A stretch of 64,000 nt of DNA from Amorphophallus konjac (taxonomy: Eukaryota; Streptophyta; Magnoliopsida; Alismatales; Araceae), in the NCBI GenBank assembly GCA_022559845.1, contig CM040128.1, forward strand, positions 173,468,413-173,532,412. Reading direction: 5' to 3'. Below, piece after piece: positions 58,490 through 64,000 of the stretch. The notes under the pieces are model-generated. The model was not told the DNA's origin. It did no database searches and saw nothing but the letters and a program-made list of their open reading frames with translations. The position numbers were made by a program, and so were the translations under genes. Each line of letters opens with the position of its first letter. The stretch's first letter is position 1.

Positions 58490-58745
58490 TCAACTACTCC
58501 TGTTCCAGTGCCTGCCAATGGGCCTGGCTTTGCTGAATGTCTTCTTCCAGATAGCCTGAGCAAAGGAGCAACCAGTGAACAAATGAAATGTGGATGTCTC
58601 CTCCTTGTCACACCATGGGCAAACAGTCCATGAACAGAGGTACGAGGTCACATGTAGACAATCTGTTTTGAGAATCCTCCAAGTGAACATCTTCACTTTG
58701 CTTGGCGAAGGAACTTGCCATAATAATATCTCTGTGGAGATCGAA
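58490..58745 (-). pseudogene. LINE reverse-transcriptase zinc-binding (zf-RVT) remnant
   Basis: The minus-strand reading gives VKMFTWRILKTDCLHVTSYL, then CPWCDKEETSTFHLFTGCSF and AQAIWKK. This matches the CxxC...HxxxxC zf-RVT domain at the C-terminus of plant L1-type LINEs. Only this short piece is recognisable. Confidence 0.7.
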
Positions 58746-59079
58746 CCCTTCCATTGGCAAGAAACAAGGCTGACCTCACCATGAGTACTCCCTTACTTTC
58801 CCTTCTCCACCTTCATTTATCTGCTACTTGAATGGGGCGTCCTTCCAACATCTCCATTTGAAATCCTACCTTCTTTATCTTTCCTTTATGAAGTCCCCTC
58901 CTAAATGTAGGGAACCATCCCCCACCCTAGCTATGAGCACTAAGGACAACAGCTACTATCTCAGTTCATGTTTGGATCCCTTGCCATGCAATGTAAAGCT
59001 GGGGGGGATTTTGCCAAGCCTCTGTTATTCCACCTTCTGTGTTTCCAAAATCCATTATGCTGCCTAGTACGTAAATCTG
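58746..59079. other. Unassigned stretch between two TE remnants
   Basis: No ORF or repeat that I can assign. Confidence 0.4.
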
Positions 59080-59560
59080 CCATGATGCTTCAAGAGAAGA
59101 GTCATGGATCCTTGCTGTAGGTTCAAGAATTCCAACCCCAATTGTTATTCGACATTCTCAGGAAAATATTCTCTCCGGAAACTCGTAGAAATTCATCCCA
59201 GCCAATATGATTTTCTTGCGTAGCAAAAACATTCCTTCTCATTGCCTTCCATCACTTGTATGCACGACCTTGAAGCATAAAGGTAACAAGGGTAGTCTTG
59301 TCTTCATCAGCACACCTAATAGCATCATAGATCTTTTTCCATTTCGTGAATCCAACAATCCGCCGCTTCGGTTGGCTCTCCCACTTAAATGAGGATGGTC
59401 CCATCCTTCAGAATTTTTCTATCAAAGAAGCTCCAATGAATCTATTTGGATCATCTGGTCGTATTGGAACTAATGCCTGCATGTGCTCACGTAATTGATT
59501 TTGCATAACTGCCTGGGATTGAGCCTGAGCTTGCATGGCACCTATGTTGTGACCCCTCTA
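59080..59560 (-). pseudogene. Tekay-like gag remnant, cut at the copia LTR
   Basis: The minus strand reads MQAQAQSQAVMQNQLREHMQ, a stop after LIEKF, RMGPSSFKWESQP, then IRCADEDKTTLVTFMLQGRA, a stop, WKAMRR and, after a frame change, EYFPENVE and LEFLNLQQGSMTL. It aligns with element C gag (APPSFKGECQP, IRCADEDKTSLAAYMLQERA). Several stops and frameshifts. It ends where element G begins, so G probably inserted into it. Confidence 0.8.
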
Positions 59561-59689
59561 TGTTGATGATGTTGACACTTGCCTTATTTCATTGGCAACA
59601 CCATTGTTTTGATTGATTGGCAACTGCTTTTGATTTGATGATATTGCTCTATCAGATTGACTATGTGTTCTTTGCATTTAATACACTGC

Positions 59690-60560
59690 TGTCTGCATTT
59701 CTTACTGTCATGAGTCTATACACTGGAAACTCTCATGTCGATTGAGTCTATACATTGTCCATATTGGATAAAGTCCACACACTGCATTTCAATTGAATTG
59801 GTTAAGTGTGTACAGGGTCAACGCATCATGTTACAGCGTCAACGCACTTCATTGGATGTGTGTACAGCGTCAACTCGCTAAGTGTGTACAGCGTCAACGC
59901 ATGAAGTCTGTACATCAGTCTTAATATTCTAAGTCTGTACAGCCGTTGGCCTTAAACCTCAGAGTCTGTACATTGAATCGCCAACTTCTTTGAAGCCCAT
60001 ACATCGCTCAAAGTCTGTACAGAGTCCAGCGTCTCAGGTAGCGTCTCATGCATTTGAGCAAAGTCTGTACATTGGTCTGTCAGCAAGTCTGAACATCGTC
60101 CGTCTTTGTTAGCGTCTCAGGCATTGGGCTAAGTCTGTACAGCATTCAATGTCTAGAGCTTCATGAAGTCTGTACATCAGACTGTTACAGTAAGTCTGTA
60201 CATTGTCTGTCTTCCTCAGCGTCTTGATATTTGAAGTCTATACATCCATCAGGAGCTTCAAGTCTACACAATGGTCGGTGGCAAGTCTGTACACTGGCCT
60301 CAGCTTTTCAAGTCTACACATTGGCCTCCTTGCATAAAGTATATACACTGGACTGTTTGGCAAGTCTATACATCGGCCCTTGTCTTCGATGTCTGTACAG
60401 CCCTTTAGCTTGCTCAAGTCCATACATTGGCTTCAAGACTTTCAAGTCTATACACTGACGGCTGAACTGAGAACTCTATACATCGTCTGTCTGCACTAGA
60501 GTCTCATGGAGTCTATACGTTGCATTCTGCCTTCACAAGTCTATACAACGAAGTATATAC
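59690..60560. repeat. Array of about 30 AGTCTGTACA-type motifs in LTR of G
   Basis: Variants AAGTCTGTACA, AGTCTATACA, AGTCTACACA recur every 18-45 bp (e.g. 59905, 59933, 59964, 59995, 60013, 60064). Many contain TGTACA or a related palindrome. Intervening sequences vary. It lies in U3 upstream of the TATA box. Confidence 0.8.
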
Positions 60561-60619
60561 ACTGCAATGTACATACTCAAATCTTATGACTTCATTCTTG
60601 TTGCTGAAGGGAACAGGGT

Positions 60620-60865
60620 CGACGCTGTGTGCTTAAAGCGTCCACGCATCAGTTGACGAAGCCTTCACGATATCTTCCACTGCGTCAACGCCACAAGCAA
60701 GCAGCGTCGACGCAGCAGTTGAAGAAGCATTCATCTTCACAGGCTATTCCACTGCGTCAACGCCACAATTGAGCAGCGTCGACGCAGCAGCTAAAGAGAC
60801 GAGGCTAATGGCTGCTGGAATGCCTCACTGCGTTAACGCCATTGAGTGACAGCGTCGACGCAGCA
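60620..60865. repeat. Paired GCGTCAACGC / GCGTCGACGC motifs in LTR of G
   Basis: Three pairs at 60682/60704, 60754/60776 and 60830/60852, each pair 22 bp apart and pairs 72-76 bp apart, forming CTGCG...CGCAG palindromes. A degenerate pair occurs at about 60618/60639. Confidence 0.8.
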
Positions 60866-61084
60866 AGTCAGATTGCTGTCATTGAGCACGTGAACGGAGA
60901 ACTCTATACATCGGACTGAAGAAGCTAATGAGGGGCACGTGATCCCAGGTACCTGGCTCGTGATCCGAGAAGGACAAGGTATCCAGATAAGGACACGTGT
61001 ACTGACACTCCATTGGATTGCTGCCACGTGGTCCAAATTGCTGGGCGGGAAACGTGGAGAGCACACGCCTGTTGCTGTTGCTGC

Positions 61085-61092
61085 TATATAAA
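61085..61092 (+). promoter_or_regulatory. TATA box of element G LTR
   Basis: TATATAAA between the U3 motif arrays and the purine-rich leader. Confidence 0.65.
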
Positions 61093-61419
61093 CAAGCCTT
61101 CTTCCACAGAAGAAGACTGATCGAAAGAAAAGAAGAGAAAGTCTATACAGCAGTGAGCCTTCGATCCACAGAGAGAAAAGAGAGAAGAAGAAGATACAGA
61201 GAAGAAGAAGAAGAAATAGAGAAGAAGGAGAAGAAGAGAGAGGAAGAGATCGAGAGAGATTGAGTTGAGAGAGAGCTGATTGAGAGTGAGAGTGAGAGAG
61301 TATGTATCTCAGTCTCGTGGTTCAAAACCAGAGCTGAGCTTTGCTCTTAGAGCTATATCGTTTTTGAGCTTTTCTGTTTTCGTTTTGATTCTGTCTTTCA
61401 TTTCCGAATACTATTTCTT

Positions 61420-61600
61420 CAAGCTGTGTGTCAGCGGTCTTGCAGTGGTAGTCTCCACTGGACGGGTTAAGCTGTATTTCCCCAGCGGTTGCAGAGGATC
61501 AGATCCTCTGGTCGGCAAGCTGTAGTGCCCAGCGAAGCTGTGTATCAGCGGATTGTTTGGCCAAGCTGTAAAGCCCAGCGGACGCAAGCTGTGCTGCGCA
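61420..61600. repeat. Six AAGCTGT...CAGCG units in U5 of element G
   Basis: AAGCTGTGTGTCAGCGG, AAGCTGTATTTCCCCAGCGG, AAGCTGTAGTGCCCAGCG, AAGCTGTGTATCAGCGG, AAGCTGTAAAGCCCAGCGG and AAGCTGTGCTGCGCAGCAGG. The CTG and CAG ends are complementary, so each can fold as a small hairpin in the transcript. Confidence 0.7.
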
Positions 61601-61920
61601 GCAGGAAGCCATACTCGGTTGAGTGTGGGGTGGACGTAGGTCGTTGACCGAACCACCTAAAAATTGTGTGTGCAGTGTGTTTGTGTTTTTGTGTGATCTG
61701 TGTGCGATGGGAATTTCTTGCTCAGCTTATTTGATTGCATCGCTTATGCTCATGTCTAGCTTTCGACCTTTTGTTTAGCATCTTTTGTTTAGCTTAACTG
61801 ATGTTTGCCTAAATTCTGCTTTAGAACTTGCAGTAGTTTTAAATTAGGCAAGTTGATCTATTCACCCCCCTCTAGATCCACACTCTGTGGAGATAGACTG
61901 CGTCCATCTAACCCAACATT

Positions 61921-61932
61921 TGGTATCAGAGC
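61921..61932 (+). promoter_or_regulatory. Primer binding site of element G (initiator tRNA-Met)
   Basis: TGGTATCAGAGC, two bases after the LTR end. Confidence 0.9.
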
Positions 61933-61977
61933 CTAACTCTTCTGCAGGGACTCATCGCCCGAAGAGAATAGGCAGAG

Positions 61978-64000
61978 ATGGAAGCTCGAGGGATGACTGC
62001 CGAAGGTCACTCAACAACGAAGCCCCTATTCTTTGATGGATCAAACTACGCATACTGGAAGAACCGTATGCAAGTGTTCCTCAGGGCTAAGGATTATGAG
62101 ATTTGGAAGATTGTCAGCAAGGGACCTTATGAGCTGTCCCCGAATGAAGATGTATGGACCAAGGAGGAGATCAGAAGGTCCACGCTGAATTGGAGTGCTA
62201 TTAATGCTATCCAGTGCGCTCTGCATCCTACAGAATTCTCCCGTGTATCTGCTTGCAAATCAGTTAAGGAGATGTGGGATGCGTTGGAAGTAATTCATGA
62301 AGGTACATCTCAAGTAAGAGAGCAGAAGGCCAATCTTCTTGTATCTGAGTATGAAGCCTTCAAGATGAAGCAGAACGAGTCCATCAGCGAAATGTACGCT
62401 CGACTGACTGTCATAACCAATGGCCTCAGAGGTTTTGGGAAACCTCAGGCAGAGTATGATGTAGTGAGGAAAATTCTGCGCTCCCTGACTCCCAATTGGC
62501 ACACCAAAGCAACAGTGATGGAGGAGTCAAGGGACCTGCGTAATACTAGAGCTGATGAGCTGATTGGCTCACTAATGGCATATGAGATAAACATGCCAAG
62601 GACAGATGAAGCCGAGAGGAAGAAGAAGCCGATAGCGCTGAAGGCTAGTTCCAGCAAATCAACAAAATCCAGCTCCAGCAGCTCTTCATCATCAGAGGAG
62701 AGCCTAAATGAAGAAGAAGATGTGACTCGATCTGAGATAGCCATGATGACTAGAGAGTTCAGGCGATTTCTCAGAAAGGGAGCAGGACGGTTCGGCCAGA
62801 AGAAATACAGTGGTGGCCGAAAGGATAAAAGGTATAAATCTAAACCTGCAAAGAAAGATGAAGCTAATGTCTGTTATCAATGCAGGAAGCCAGGGCATCT
62901 GAAAATTGACTGTCCAGACAATCAGAAACATAAGGACAGGTCAAAGAAGAAAATCAAGAAGGGAAGAGCTATGATCACCACATGGAGTGATGAAGATGAA
63001 GGCTCTTTCAGCAGCAGCTCAGATAGTGAAGCCGAATCTGAACAGCCCATTTGCCTTATGGCAACAAGCTCCGAAGATAGAGAGGAGGACACAGATGAGG
63101 TAATCACTAGATTTGAAAACTTCACAATTGCTGATTGGGTAGATGCTTATCATGACATAGCTGATAGAGCTGATGATATTAGAAAAGAAAATAGGCATCT
63201 TAGAAGAAAAATCAATTCCATGCAAAATGATAAAACACTAACTGATAAAATTACATGTTTGGAATCTGAGATTGATGAATTGAAACTCACATGCTCTGAA
63301 GAAGATGAAATCAAAAATGAGTTAAAAGCTTCTAAGGAAGAGAATCTAAGGCTTGAAAATGAAATTGATGAATGGAAGCTGAAGATTCAAAAAATGTGAA
63401 AGTGAAGTAAAAATCATCTCTGAAAAATATGAAGCTGTCCTCAATGTCAACAATGAGCTGAAAAAGGCTATTGATGAACTTCAGAAAGACAATGAGGATA
63501 AAATGAAAACCATTGAGAAAATGACCCAAGGAACAGATAACTTAAATGCTTTGTTAGGGTCAAAGGTTAATTTCAGAAAAGAGGGCCTAGGATTTAATTC
63601 TAGTGCAACAAAATCATTCGGGATGAAAACAATTTCATTCGTTGCTCAAAAGGAAAAGGGACCTCTAATTAGCATGAACTCAACAAATTTAATGAACAAA
63701 ACTGCTAATCTGAAAAAGCCCAGTGCTGAGGAGAAGGGCAAACGAAAGGTTAATGAGCCTAGTAGAGCTAGCACATCTAAGCAGAATCCTAGGGCTCAGA
63801 CTCAGGTTAGGGGTCAACCTACACAGTCCTGTAAACCCCAGGTCAAGGTAACCCAGTCTCCACCAACACCTCCACCTCTTAAGAAGACCCAATACAAACC
63901 TGTGTATAGGTCAACAGGGTCCAAAGTACAGGGGAGACAGGGTGCTGCTAGGAGTCAACCTAACTATTTTTATCAACCCAGAGCTCAGAACCAATACAAT
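61978..64000 (+). pseudogene. gag: gag of SIRE/Maximus-like copia element G, one frameshift, runs off the edge
   Basis: Starts MEARGMTAEGHST 46 bp after the primer site. UBN2-type gag domain about residues 15-205: FDGSNYAYWKNRMQVFLRAK, LVSEYEAFKMKQNESISEMY, LRSLTPNWHTKATVMEESRD, LIGSLMAYEINMPR. A Ser-rich and basic linker leads to the zinc knuckle CYQCRKPGHLKIDC (from C299), then an acidic stretch and a long coiled coil (IDELKLTCSEEDEIKNELKA). The frame ends at 63399. The +1 frame continues at once with CESEVKIISEKYEAVLNVNN and stays open to base 64000, so a single base was gained in the A6 run 63389-63394. The long gag with a coiled-coil tail fits the SIRE/Maximus lineage. Protease and pol lie beyond the window. 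Confidence 0.88.

Larger units (their letters stand above)
59561..61918 (+). repeat. 5' LTR of copia element G (about 2.36 kb)
   Basis: Ends with CCCAACA two bases before a TGGTATCAGAGC primer site. The start TGTTGATGATG at 59561 is chosen for its 5-bp inverted match to CAACA and because gag debris ends there; an alternative start is 59571. It contains an AGTCTGTACA array (59690-60560), GCGTCRACGC pairs (60620-60865), a TATA box (61085-61092), a GA-rich R/U5 (61130-61270) and AAGCTGT repeats (61420-61600). Confidence 0.75.

Overview
The window is plant nuclear DNA: a nest of transposable elements next to the first exon of one host gene. The evidence is tRNA-primed LTR retrotransposons of Ty3/gypsy and Ty1/copia type, a hAT DNA transposon with an 8-bp target duplication, a CACTA-type terminus and LINE debris. 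The very GC-rich J-domain exon set in AT-rich DNA suggests a monocot, but the species cannot be named from sequence alone.

Layout. (1) 1-5978, minus strand: element F, a gag-bearing LTR element with a tRNA-Asp primer site and a 2.08-kb LTR. It runs off the left edge and carries a plus-strand coiled-coil frame at the edge. (2) 5979-21244, minus strand: element E, a decayed gag retrotransposon. F sits in its gag zinc-knuckle region, and its LTR is split at the TATA box by element A. (3) 9684-20592, plus strand: element A, a complete 10.9-kb Tekay/Del-like chromovirus with 3111-bp LTRs and TSD TATAG, inactivated by three stops. (4) 21245-25878: a mixed stretch with two direct 1.26-kb repeats around a gypsy pol remnant, then a foldback and a CACTA-type end. 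(5) 25985-26605 and 56331-56545: one G-rich minisatellite split by element C. (6) 26606-56325, minus strand: element C, an older chromovirus with 3.6-kb LTRs and TSD AGCTC. It holds element B (29978-40707, minus, 3062-bp LTRs, one stop) and hAT element D (42483-49834, plus, TSD GCGAGAAG, intact transposase frame). (7) 57144-57869: first exon of a DNAJC17-like J-domain/RRM gene. (8) 58490-59560, minus strand: LINE and gag remnants. (9) 59561-64000, plus strand: element G, a SIRE/Maximus-like copia element cut by the right edge.

The insertion order can be read from the nesting: B and D entered C after C entered the minisatellite; A and F entered E. The LTRs of C look more diverged than those of A and B, which fits.

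The most interesting signal is that the LTRs of four different families (A, B, E and G) each carry clusters of short dyad-symmetric modules. Spacing is about 32 bp in A and B, 33 bp in E, and looser in G. In A and E the arm contains AACGG, the core of c-Myb/MYB3R (MSA) sites. In several modules both arms differ from the consensus in a complementary way. A second pattern is that most stops in the retroelement frames replace a glutamine codon, twice at the same aligned codon in two elements.
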